64,000 nt of DNA. Origin: Ooceraea biroi. Lineage: Eukaryota; Arthropoda; Insecta; Hymenoptera; Formicidae. The first letter of the stretch is position 1. The number at the start of each line of letters is the position of its first letter. The stretch covers positions 19,438,497 to 19,502,496 of the forward strand of contig NC_039506.1 in assembly GCF_003672135.1 (NCBI RefSeq). Direction: 5' to 3'. The notes below the pieces were generated by a model, which was not told where the DNA came from, did not search any database, and saw only the letters and a list, made by a program, of their open reading frames with translations. The position numbers and the translations under genes are program-made. Positions 54,222 through 64,000 of the stretch are shown here, one piece after another.

Positions 54222-57200
54222 TCAATATTTGAGGATATCTCGTATAGCCGCGAAACAACGCCACTTATCCGGCAAGTAGAACGGTTCGAAGATGTGTGGG
54301 AAAGGACAGTCCCATCCCGTGACCCTTTGAACTGGCGCCTCCAAATGCAAGAAGCACTCCGCCTGGTTTGGCAATGTATCATGAAAGAAGTGTAGTTAAT
54401 TTCTGATTAGCTTGATTACTTTATACATCAATCAACATATACAACCGATTTTTTAAATTGATTTTGCGCGGCAGATTAGATGATTAATCAAACGAAACGT
54501 GAGAAATTTGAGAAATAATTGATTAATCGGCCTTAAGGACTGGTTCAGAACGTATTTCTGTATGTATGTGTAACACTATCATCTCGCGTGACATTATATC
54601 TCCAATCTCGATGTATCCCAGTCATCAAAGACTTCCGACTTGAGATTAATTTATATATTACAATATATATAAATTATACATATATATAATAATTTTATAT
54701 ATATTCTTTTGATTTGCAACAAATTTGACTTATGAGAACACCTTACCTGTATAGTTGCGGCTATTTCTGCTCCAAATCCGTTTGTCATCGGCGCTTCGTG
54801 AGCGATAATAACGCGTCCGGTTTTCTTCACCGACTGTAACATGTACGCGTATATCGTGCATAGTAATTTATTGTAAGCTGGCCGCCAAGATCAATTCGCG
54901 CGTGATTTACTCCTCGTCCCATATTCTGTGTGTGTGTGTGTGTGTTTTGTATTGCGGTATAATAATAACTTATATACGGCCGATACTAAGTGAGAACATT
55001 AATGCCGCGACGACGGCACGAGCCGTTTTGCAACGGCTATCAAATACAAGTCTACGTATGATCGACGGTGGAAACGCACACGGGAATCGGTTGGCAATCG
55101 GGATGTAGGCACGTTAGGTGTTGGGTATCCCGTTGTAAATCATTAACAAAGGTAACTGGACAGGTGAGTGCGACTAAACGTCGGATACAGGTTTGTATGA
55201 CATTTTCGATTTCTACTGATCTTCTCGGCCACTTTCAAGAGTTATACCGTCTTTCGTTCGATATTTCCCGCAGATGTTGATGAAATTTTACACGCTCATG
55301 CGTTGATGTCGCTAAAAAAAAAAACATGTATGTCGTGTTTAGCGTCAAACGTAACGATAGCTTATCCGACGTCGTTTTACGTGAATCAGCTCTCGCTAAA
55401 ATGTCAAGAGTGCGTCAACTCGTTTTGGATTCTAACAGAGATGGTGCGATTCGACAATTCCTTTAACCGCGTGCACGAATCAACGGAGATTTCTCGCCGA
55501 AGCAATGTATCAGGATTTTGCTCCGCGAGCGATCGTCTCGTTACGAAACTGTACAGAGTTTCGCAGCCAGACATCGCCGGGCAGACAAGTCGGCGAATCC
55601 GCGGCTGTATCGAAATTGCGGCGAAACGGGTTTCCAATTACGCTCACCTCGTCGTGTTTGCGCTCGCGGCATATATAATATCGCGGCGGTTTGTAAGCCG
55701 CGAGTGCATACCGTACGATCGGCATATCATTAAGCGGCCATAGATCGATTAGCATAAATCAGCGCGATATTAGCGTGTATGGAAATCCGTGCTATCGTAA
55801 TCCGAAGGAGCAAGCGAGCTGGCTTCACTCACGACCACTTTTCATTCCGCTATTGGACGTAACGACGACATCCGCTTCTGTCATCGACGATACGGAATCG
55901 TCACGTAGATCGAGTCGCAATATTGGATCGTCGCACGATCGAAACCAAGTACGCGAGGATTTTCGATATTCTTTCGCTCTCCGTCAACGGGGAACGCATA
56001 CAAATGGTGCGAAAGGTATTGCAGTTGCGCCTTTTGTACCTTGCGTAGGTGTATCTGGCTATCTTCCATATCGAAATGTGCGTTTCGACTGATCGTGGTC
56101 GTTCGCAAGAAAATCGGACAAGACGAAGAGAAAGAGAGACGATTATACGGACTTTGAAATTCGGTGTCGATGAGGAAACCGCGTTTTCGCGAACCAGTAG
56201 ATTATCACGACAAACGAGTAATGGAGAACGGATAAGGCAAGGAACGATACATATGCGTTCTCCGTCACGAGCGATCGCGAACCGATCTCTTATTCTCAAG
56301 GAAAAGGTTGCATAAAAAATGAAATGGGATTGCCCACCTCGCACACAAGTTCCGCGTCCCAAGGTAGGATGGAAATGAGGTCTATCACCTCGCAGGACAC
56401 GTTGAGCTTCTCCTGCACTAGGTCGGCCACCTCCAATAGTACGTGCACCTGAGTACCCCAGCCCACGAGCGTCACGGCGTCACCTACGCGACAATCAAGT
56501 ACATGTGTGTATAAACTCGTATCAAAACGTGAATGTATTATTGCACCGACAAACGCGGATACGCGTGCATTCTATCTGGTGTATCCTGTTTCGGGACCGG
56601 TCATCGGCGAAAACCCGCTCCGCCCCGACAATTGAATAATTCAAGGACGATTACATTCGATAAATTATATTCGCGGAGACTCGGAATTGCACGGACGATG
56701 TAAATAGTTTCTCTCTATAACTTTAAACGATGCTTCGTATTATTGTAACTGCTTTTCGTTAAAACACATGTTTGTCACGTGTATGTTTATTGAATGTAAA
56801 CTTATCTAATAAATCCACATGAGAAACTTATTTATATAACGAAATTCTTACCTTTTCTTACAACCTCACCCTTGCCGATGTCGATCTTGTAATGCGCCTT
56901 GGGTACTTGGTCAATCGCCTTGCGATATAAAATTTTCGGCTCAAACATAATGCAAGGATCTGGTTCTTCTATGCAACTCAACAGGAGACCTTTTGCTTGC
57001 GCGGCTCCGCGAGGCACAACGACCTAAAGCACAATCTTTCTTGAAGGAGATCTCTTTTCACAAAATTCTTCTACACGAATTTCTACACAGAAAAAAAGTA
57101 AGTGTCACATCAAAACTTATATACTTGTATATACGCAACAATTTATAATCTTCGTAAAAGAATTTAATAATCTTGAATTTCAACTAAAATGAAATAATGA

Positions 57201-59374
57201 AATTATATCACGTTAAACGAAGAAAACAATTTTTGAATAAAGCAATTTTGTATAGTTCAATCAAGAAAAATATATTTTTATTATTTAAGAATAATTTTCT
57301 TGAATAGAAAGGAAACAATGTTAAATAGAAAATAACATATTTTCAAACTGTTTTCGCGTTGTGCGTTATGTTCAGTTTAGATTAGCATCGCGCGGCTGTC
57401 TTCGCGTGGAGGTTAATAATTTGGTAGAGTGTGATAATTGTGCATATAATAAATAATAGATATAAGATATAATCCCGTCAACGTGAAAATACGTCTCTTA
57501 CCTCCACGCCCACGATCTTATTCCGTTATTATTTGACGCATTTTCTAGTCGAGAAAATAATTATATTGTATTCTTCAGGTGACAACTATAATATTGAAAT
57601 AAGATTATAATATAGTTGAAATTCAAGATTATTAAATTCTTTTACGAAGATTATAAATATTGTTGCGTATATACAAGTATATAAGTTTCGATGTGACACT
57701 TACTTTTTTTCTGTGTAGTCAAAATAGGATGGAAGTGATGGATTTTCGGAAATATCAGCACGATATGCGCGGTACGCTTCTCTCGTAATCGCGATGTACG
57801 ATAGCAGTGATTGTACATTAGTGTGGGAGCAAAACTTTCTTCATGCATACGTCGAGTATACACGTCGTACAATATTCATGGAATTTGTTGAAGAAAGTTG
57901 AGAACTCATAGCTGCAGCTATGGCTATGGCTCGGAATATAGCGAAGGTACGAAGAATGTCCGTGATGATGACAATCTGGTGGTGAAACTTGATCGCTCGC
58001 TTCGCCCGTGCAATCGAGATATATTAAATATCGATAGCTATTTACTTTTGTAAAAATATTTGAACCTTTAGGTGCTACGCATGATGAAAGTAATGGCGGT
58101 CAGAAGTAAATAAACGGCTGTACACTGATGGGCAGGAATGGTGTCCCTTTCCTACGTTCACGGAGCTACGTTATGTGCGGCACTGACAACCGCTGACAAC
58201 CGAAAATAATACATAACGTAGCTCCGTGAACGTAGGCGAGGGACACCATTCCTGCCTATCAGTGTACATGTTACGTCCAATAAATAAAAAAAGTAGAACG
58301 TTTAGTAACCTTCAGGCCAGGAGTATGAGCGAAGTAAGCTTCTGGACATTGAGAATGATAAAGGCCACCATGGCCGACAGCCCCCCAAGGTGCGCGAACT
58401 GTGAGTTTGCCACAATCAAACATATTGCCGCTCCGATATCTCATCTTGGCTGCTTCATTCACTAACTACGGGGAAAACCAATATGTAATCTCGTTAATAG
58501 GTTATAATAATTAACACACTTTGTTGATTTATCTGGCGAAATACCTGATCGAAAGCGGGAAATATGTAATCTGCAAATTGTATTTCGGCAATCGCCGATA
58601 TTCCCGCGTTGGCTAAACCAATTCCAAAACCAGCGATTCCTTGCTCACAGAGAGGTGTGTTAAATACACGATCAGCTCCGAAACGTTTCTTTAAATTTAT
58701 TGTGCAACGAAACACTCCTCCGAATGCTACATCCTCGCCAAAGATCACTAAAAGTTTATAAAAGATTATCGATGAAACGTTTTAAAGATTTTCACAAAAG
58801 ATCTGAACGGATTTTAAGTGTATCGAAAAGAGAACAATTTCTTTATAAATTAAATATATACTTTAAGAAAGAATAATTTCGGAATATTCGTTATATATTA
58901 GACGTTTATTAAACATTTCAAACAAATATATCAAGCTATACTCACCTGTACGTGGATCATTTTCCAATGCAAGAGCAAGTCCTTCATTTATTGCTTGATA
59001 CATGTTCAGCTTTTGAGTCTCACCTGAAGAGTTATAATTTATAATATAAATGATCACGTGTGTAAATTATGCAGAATTAAGTAAGGAGCCTTTCGTTTCT
59101 TTAAACATTTGCACACACCGTGCAGAATATTTCATACGTTAATTTGCGTGCGCGACTATATTTACAGAACGTTACCTTGAACGTTTAAAGTTAACAAATA
59201 CACGTGTGTCTCCAAAGTGATGGCCCACTTACCGTCTGCATACGGTGTCTCGCTTGGAAAATACGTAAAATGTATCGCTCTGACATGCTTGCACTGGTCG
59301 GGAGTATTGCCGTGGCTCAAAAGCAGCTTTCTTCCGGCGTTTCGCAGCTGTCGGCTCAACTTACTGAGCATCAT
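54222..59374 (-). CDS. BCKDHB: Branched-chain 2-oxoacid dehydrogenase E1 component, beta subunit, mitochondrial (eight coding exons)
   Basis: With the alpha subunit it forms the thiamine-diphosphate E1 decarboxylase of the mitochondrial complex that degrades the 2-oxoacids of Leu, Ile and Val. Coding exons in transcription order: 59374-59233, 59023-58946, 58747-58545, 58465-58310, 57023-56852, 56483-56338, 54833-54747, 54362-54222. All introns are GT/AG and phases agree throughout, giving 374 residues against about 392 in human. Family blocks seen include FGEDVAFGGVFR, FNTPLCEQGI, AEIQFADYIFPAFDQ, APWGAVGHGGLYHSQ, FEPKILYR, WGTQVHV, SCEVIDL, AHEAPMTNGFGAEIAATIQ and FEPFYLPDKW. The Glu of GEDV is where this family contacts the thiamine ring (family knowledge). 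The first ATG pair is chosen because upstream in-frame codons give only a GTG before a stop at 59437-59435. The N-terminus is rich in Lys, Arg, Leu and Ser, as in a mitochondrial targeting peptide. It is divergent from MRPS30. Confidence 0.97.
57086..57715. mobile_element. 630-bp non-autonomous inverted-repeat element (MITE) in BCKDHB intron 4, TA target duplication
   Basis: Terminal inverted repeats of about 100 bp (57086-57190 and 57611-57715) match with one substitution and one 2-bp indel over that length. They begin CACAGAAAAAAAGTAAGTG and are flanked on both sides by the dinucleotide TA (57084-57085 and 57716-57717), the target duplication expected of the Tc1/mariner superfamily. The interior has no transposase-like frame. 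It contains a second weaker inverted pair around CGCGTGGAGG near 57405 and CCTCCACG near 57505. The near identity of the arms suggests a fairly recent insertion. It starts 62 bp upstream, in transcription sense, of the BCKDHB exon 5 acceptor. Confidence 0.85.
58123..58264. mobile_element. 142-bp foldback element in BCKDHB intron 4, TA-flanked
   Basis: Two 54-bp arms (58123-58176 and 58211-58264) are inverted copies differing at three positions, and begin CACTGATGGGCAGGAATGG. The 34-bp loop contains a perfect tandem duplication of the 10-mer CTGACAACCG. TA lies at both borders (58121-58122 and 58265-58266), consistent with a TA target duplication and a Tc1/mariner-type MITE. Transcribed as intron RNA it would form a long hairpin. 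It lies 45 bp from the exon 4 donor. Confidence 0.82.
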
Positions 59375-60885
59375 TTTTCGTTCAAGCGTTACGCTGCTCG
59401 CGCGAGCATGCACTTTATCGAGCGCTCGTGGGTCTTATCACTATTTGCACACAATACGATATTCCGGAGCAGCATAGGCCGCTCGACCTCGTGTAGAAAT
59501 GTGGTAAACAGCCACGGAGCCAAGTCTCAAACGATGTAAGCGATTGAACGAAGCGGCTTTGCAGTTCCGTGGTGAGTCTATCGTACGCGGCCGAACGGAA
59601 ACTGGTTCCTCCGATCCGACACACGCTCCGCGTGTGAGGCAATGATTCGAAATGGGGAATCAGTATCAGTGAAGTGGGAGAGGAGATGGATTGCGATAAC
59701 TCATTAATGTTAGTGGTGCCTATCGGCTGACGTCTTCGAAGCTAATTTAAATTTGAGATTAGTTGAAAATTCCTACCTACGAGTAATGCTTGACGTTACC
59801 ACGTGCTGTAAATCTGATGATATATATACTTTAGATTTAACGATACATGGCATAAAATTACGTAAAATAACATGTTATCTTCTATGAAAATTTTATTTCC
59901 GCATCGCATTCCTTTTTCCTGCTTCTTGATTACTGAGTTGACAAATTCTACAAAGTGAATGACAAAAATGTAAGAGGTTTGGAAAAAAATAACAGTTTTA
60001 CTTGGATGAATATTATATTATAACAAATGTCCATTCTTTATAATTACATCGATACTGTTATCGTTGCTATCTAGAAAATGTCAGGAAGAAATGTTACTAC
60101 TTTCTAAAAAGAAAAAAGAAACGTTTACTTATCGAGGAAATGCGATAATTTGTGTTTACTCAATTACAAGATTACCAGATATGAACTTGACACAATTACT
60201 AATTTTAAGCTGTATCTTTTGCGAAATAACATTATTTTTCAAATAACAATTGAAATTTTTCTTCAGAAGCTATACGAAATGTAACGGACAAGCGTAGTAA
60301 TAAGCGTAGTAATAAATGACGATATGTCAGCTGTTTTTCATTTTTGCTATTATATCTATTAGATTAATAAATATTTCATAAATATTTTATAAATATTTCA
60401 TAAATATTTCTCTTACATATTTCGTAACTGTATTTCTTCTGTTACCATCTACTATTGCTCGTTTTAGTCGAGGTATTTGCCACGGTGGCAGCAGTGCACG
60501 GAGGCGAACCTTTCCTGCTGTTTCCGTAAAACCGATGGTCCTGGATGGTCCGAGAATAGTAGTTTGTCGTGTTCTAATTTTCGCGTGCTCCGAAATTTAT
60601 AACAAAAAAAGATTATATTATGTATATCTTTTTAATGTGACCGGCCAGACGAGCTTCCCAAAATCAATTCGGAATTAATCAGTTGGCCCACTACTCGAAT
60701 TAATTTCCACTGTACAAACATCGAGACGTGATATAACCTATACAAAACACAGAATTATGATTGAATTTATATAATAAAAATTAATTAATCTGAAATCAAA
60801 TACATTTTTGATCATTGAAACTGGTCCAATAATCGTGAGGTGACATATAACTTATAAAGTGCAAGTTGCTGCTTTGATAGAAAAC
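59375..60885. promoter_or_regulatory. Intergenic region between the divergent BCKDHB and MRPS30 start codons
   Basis: About 1.5 kb separates two genes for mitochondrial proteins transcribed away from each other. The BCKDHB side (59375-59650) is GC-richer and probably holds its 5' UTR and promoter. The middle (59750-60440) is very AT-rich, with a short tandem run of AAATATTTCATA-like units around 60370-60415. A GC-richer patch at 60460-60560 lies before MRPS30. No open frame here shows conserved protein character. The 1.5 kb spacing is longer than a typical shared bidirectional promoter, so co-regulation is only a possibility. Confidence 0.4.
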
Positions 60886-62926
60886 ATGTCTTTGTTTTCA
60901 ATCAACTTTGTTCAAATCCGGAGGCTATCGCTTATTGTCAAGGTACCAAATTATGGAAAACAGAAGAAATACAGAGGACAAAGCGTTACCTATGGCGAGT
61001 TAAAGAAGAGAGAAGCTGCGCTGAATAAACCTAAACGGTTTACTAAAAATACAGCGGAATCATTGTATCCACCTATTGAACACTTAGACAAGAGGCAAAA
61101 GAAGCAGCAGATCGTTCACGAAGAGATTAAGAATCTGGAAACCGTGGAGGAGAAGATTTTCAAGATAAATATGCCACGATATTATGGCTGGAAATCATTG
61201 ATCCTACATGAACATAACATACAATATAATTCTTTGCCATATGTACAACAGATTACGAGAACACACATCGTGAAAGAGTCTGGTCTTCCGGCTTATTATG
61301 ACAACGTAATTTCAAATGACCAGCTGGACAACATAGTACAAGAGATCAAAGGTAGCGTGGAGGATAATATAGCTTTTGAATATTGTAGAAGGTTGGTATA
61401 TCCATTTTGTTACAAATGAAAAAGTGTCTAGTCATTCACATCGTGAATGACTAAATCGCAAGAGTTTTGTGCGATTTTTTTAAAGCAAATGCTTTACTAT
61501 GTTGCAGAAAACGGGACGAAACCAAAATGGAAATGTTGAACGAAAATAATGAACATTTTAAAACGAAAAAGTTTATCCAGAAAATTAATAGAACAATACT
61601 CATACATCTATCCTCCAAATATCCGCATTTATTAAATGCGGAAGTCGATTATGAGCCAAGGTTGGAAGCATCCTGGTTCTTGGGCGGTCTGGAACCATCT
61701 GCACGTCATAGGATGGTGCGTAAAAAAAACAAATGTCTTCGTAAATTTGCTGACGAGCCAGTAACCATTCCTGTTCAATATGACGGTCACCCCGTGATGC
61801 ACCTGAGACACAAGCACCCACTGAGGGAGATTGTCCCTCTGAGCGAGTGCACGAATCCAGCTTATGATGTGCCTACGTACGAGTTCTCTCCTGAAACATT
61901 GGGTTATAAATTTGGTTTGCAACATTTGACCAATATACCTGGCTTCTGGCCCGGGGACGAGAGCGAATTTGGATTATTGTCTTATCACACTTGTAAAAAT
62001 CTAGAAGACAGAACAAAGAAATATAACGACATAACGGACTATTACGCGACACTCTCAGCGCAGGCCATATTAGCATCCTACAGCTGGTTATTGTCGCAAG
62101 CCTGTTATCAAGGTGTCTCTTCTGCTCAAATTACATTTTATATACCTTTATAGAATATTTCTCTGTTGCATCATACTACGTCTGTATCATAAACTTTCAG
62201 GTTTTTCTACTTACAATGACATTACCTATCCACTAACGACTCAAACTGTCATTACAAATGGAAAGTCGTGGTCATTCTGCGTTTATCAGCTTAATACTAT
62301 ATTATTGCACTCCCAGCACGTGAAGGAAAATCCAAAACGCAACATGTGCTGGATCACAGAGCCGCTGAAATTGTTTGACAAAATAGAGAACGAAAAAATT
62401 CACGGTCTAAATGAACAAGTTCTCAAGACCTTGGTCAAATTTTACGTAAATGCTCCCGAGGAAAGGCAGGATGTAAACCTGAAACCTTATTTAGGAGAAT
62501 CGGTGAAAGTGATAGCCGACATAGAGCACGACGAGAGGAGAAACTGGCTGGAGAAACAGTACAAGCATCTCATGTGTAATAGGTCGAGGCACAGGTGTGT
62601 AACGAGATAATGTTAAACATTGTTTCATTGATTGCACATTTTTAATTTAAGTAGTACACGGCAAAAGGAACGTTTACATTTGATATCTACAATATATGTA
62701 TGTATATTTCTTCAGGCGGATACCAGAAATTTATCAATGGCAAAAAATCTACATGATTCAACATAAAACTCGTCCGATGGAAAAGAGACGAGAACCGTGG
62801 CAATTCGGCATCAATGTAATGCATCGTCGATTGGACGATCATACGCCACGATACGTACCGAAGTGTCTACGAGAGAATCCCAAGAAGAAAAGAATAGGAC
62901 GATGGGAAAAAACCTATTATCCGTGA
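60886..62926 (+). CDS. MRPS30: Mitochondrial ribosomal protein S30 (mS30, now mL65; PDCD9 family), four coding exons
   Basis: A mitochondria-specific ribosomal protein, first assigned to the small subunit and later placed in the large subunit as mL65 (family knowledge). Coding exons: 60886-61391, 61508-62112, 62201-62594, 62716-62926. Intron phases are 2, 1 and 2, all GT/AG, and joining them gives 571 residues with no internal stop. It is recognised by the YPPI motif near residue 61, by IPVQYDGHP, by the segment around SQACYQG in exon 2, and by the block reading VITNGKSWSFCVYQLNT then NPKRNMCW in exon 3, all of which align by eye with vertebrate MRPS30. The start is the first ATG; an upstream GTG at 60859 is in frame but has no reason to be used. 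The C-terminal exon is very basic, suiting rRNA contact. The gene converges on the glucosylceramidase gene. Confidence 0.94.
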
Positions 62927-63176
62927 TTAAAACTGTATGTAATAACGCATTGAACGTATAAATATATCGTGTGATCGAAAACAATTACCAATTCTTACGC
63001 AATTATCCCGTACAGACATTGCATTCATTCATCGTGGGCGACCTCTCGTATAACAAACTTCAACGTCATAATTTACTCTCGTTTTTTTTTTCTTGAAATA
63101 AAAAGAACAAAGAATTTTGTCTATGTGATGTGTCGAACAATATTTCCTCTGTTCGCAATTTGAAAAGTTTCTGGTA
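62927..63176. other. Short convergent 3' intergenic segment between MRPS30 and the glucosylceramidase gene
   Basis: Only 250 bp separate the two stop codons. The segment contains the MRPS30 poly(A) signal and a run of nine T. No AATAAA was seen for the minus-strand gene within the segment, so that transcript may use a variant signal or end inside the MRPS30 3' UTR (inference). Confidence 0.6.
63097..63102 (+). terminator. Polyadenylation signal AATAAA for MRPS30
   Basis: A canonical AATAAA hexamer lies 171 bp after the MRPS30 stop codon, following a T-rich run. It is the first perfect hexamer in this 3' region. It lies about 75 bp short of the stop codon of the converging glucosylceramidase gene, so the two 3' UTRs probably abut or overlap. 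Confidence 0.6.
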
Positions 63177-64000
63177 TTATTGTTGCTCTAAATATAAAAG
63201 AGTGTTAAAAGAGTTTGCGGGTATCTCCAAATTGATCGTGTGCTCCGACATATTCGTACTTTTGACCGTTACATTAAAAGGCTGGTCAGCCCTGTAACAA
63301 AGAAGATTACAGATTAGATACATATATATATATGTGTCTCAAAAGATACACATAATGTATTATATATCCTCTACTGACATGTTAACGATTACAACCACAA
63401 TTCTCTGTTCGGGTGTGTAAAAAGCTATCGCTCGAAGGTTTGGATTATCGAGGCCTTCAGAGTAGATCCTATAAGAATAGCGTGGCACAAATCTGCTAAC
63501 GTGAGCAAGCGCATAGAACATTGGCTGTTTGTAAAACTCGTCATTTTCCGGTATCACAATGATGGGTGAATCGACAAAGTTATTGGCCCAATTTGGTCCA
63601 CCGGTCGCATTGAGCGCCATGTTCCAATCGACCCATCCGACTACCCAGTGCGACAAATTCTAGAAATATATTTGTGAATTGCATGAATGTGCTTGCAAAT
63701 TTTGTCGAATATTAATTCTAGATATACAAACCTGGATTATATCTAAAATATATGCTAATCCTCGATTCCACGATCCTAATACCACCTTCTCTATGTCCCA
63801 CGAAGAACTACCTGTGAGAATAACGTTATTCGTTTTATTTTTTCGAACAAGACTTCTCACGATTATATTTCCAAACATTTCTTAATTGAAGCATTTATTA
63901 ATTATTATGATACGTTAATCAATTTATGCTCACCGGTGCATGCTTCGGTCATTAGTATAAACTTATCCGGATTTTCTCTATGCGTTATATCTAATCTCAT
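63177..64000 (-). CDS. GBA1: Glucosylceramidase (lysosomal acid beta-glucosidase, GH30), 3' part; gene runs off the window end
   Basis: Hydrolyses glucosylceramide to glucose and ceramide in the lysosome. Exons visible in transcription order: >64000-63934, 63811-63732, 63659-63379, 63291-63177 (stop TAA at 63179-63177). All junctions are GT/AG with matching phases. The first visible exon ends in MTEACTG. In this family the Glu of the equivalent SEAC motif is the catalytic nucleophile (human E340 in mature numbering), so the active-site Glu is retained. Further family blocks: LGSWNRGLAYILDII, HWVVGWVDWNMALN, GGPNWANNFVDSPIIV, FYKQPMFYALAHVSRFVP. The last exon encodes the short final beta-strand region and is joined through a GTCAGT donor at 63378; this is the only phase-compatible site I found, so that junction is slightly less certain. 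The N-terminal signal peptide and acid/base Glu lie outside the window. Insects often have several paralogues, so the symbol denotes family. Confidence 0.93.

Noticed and set aside
54902..55743. Plus-strand frames and a perfect CAG-GTGAGT donor at 55164 inside BCKDHB intron 6
   Set aside because: They lie antisense within an intron of a well-supported gene; the translations have no motifs. A nested gene cannot be excluded but is unsupported.
55881..56362. 153-codon minus-strand frame continuing from BCKDHB exon 6
   Set aside because: It is in a different frame from the exon and runs into the intron; a shadow of local GC-rich composition.
1..64000. tRNA, rRNA, known microRNA or CRISPR-type arrays
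   Set aside because: Looked for tRNA B-box-like GTTCGAATC motifs, rRNA blocks, familiar insect microRNA seeds and regularly spaced repeats; none was convincing by eye. A covariance-model scan would settle this.

Overview
The window looks like nuclear DNA of an insect, most likely a hymenopteran and possibly an ant. The base composition is AT-rich, CG dinucleotides are not depleted, intergenic stretches are long, introns are short and split conserved metazoan genes, and there is a mariner element with a mellifera-type terminal repeat. The species is inference; no rRNA, tRNA or mitochondrial marker was found.

Layout. (1) 1 to about 46.9 kb is almost entirely without recognisable genes. It holds simple repeats, a few GC-rich patches that resemble promoters (15.9-17.0 kb, 19.5-20.1 kb), and isolated short stretches with splice-site and codon-position signals (near 15.9, 17.1, 23.6, 24.8 and 38.5 kb). 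These last may be exons of long-intron genes that I could not identify. (2) 46.9-49.7 kb is a strongly GC-rich island carrying a likely first coding exon on the minus strand (47199-47345). A complete but decayed mariner (48175-49463) is inserted upstream of it. (3) 49.5-54.2 kb is AT-rich and without recognisable genes. (4) 54.2-64 kb is a compact gene block of three well-supported housekeeping genes.

The three genes are: BCKDHB (minus strand, eight coding exons, 54222-59374), the E1 beta subunit of the mitochondrial branched-chain 2-oxoacid dehydrogenase; MRPS30/mL65 (plus strand, four coding exons, 60886-62926), a mitochondrial ribosomal protein; and the 3' part of a lysosomal glucosylceramidase gene (minus strand, 63177 to beyond 64000). 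BCKDHB and MRPS30 are divergent and about 1.5 kb apart, and both encode mitochondrial proteins. MRPS30 and the glucosylceramidase gene converge with only 250 bp between their stop codons. Every exon junction was checked by reading phase against GT/AG sites, and all three genes read through without a break.

Two non-autonomous inverted-repeat elements (57086-57715 and 58123-58264), each bounded by TA, fill about 60 percent of BCKDHB intron 4. No CRISPR array, operon or bacterial-type system is present. I did not find a convincing new biological system. The most useful leads are the unidentified candidate exons, the two small transposable elements, and a 30-bp perfect palindrome flanked by 9-bp direct repeats.
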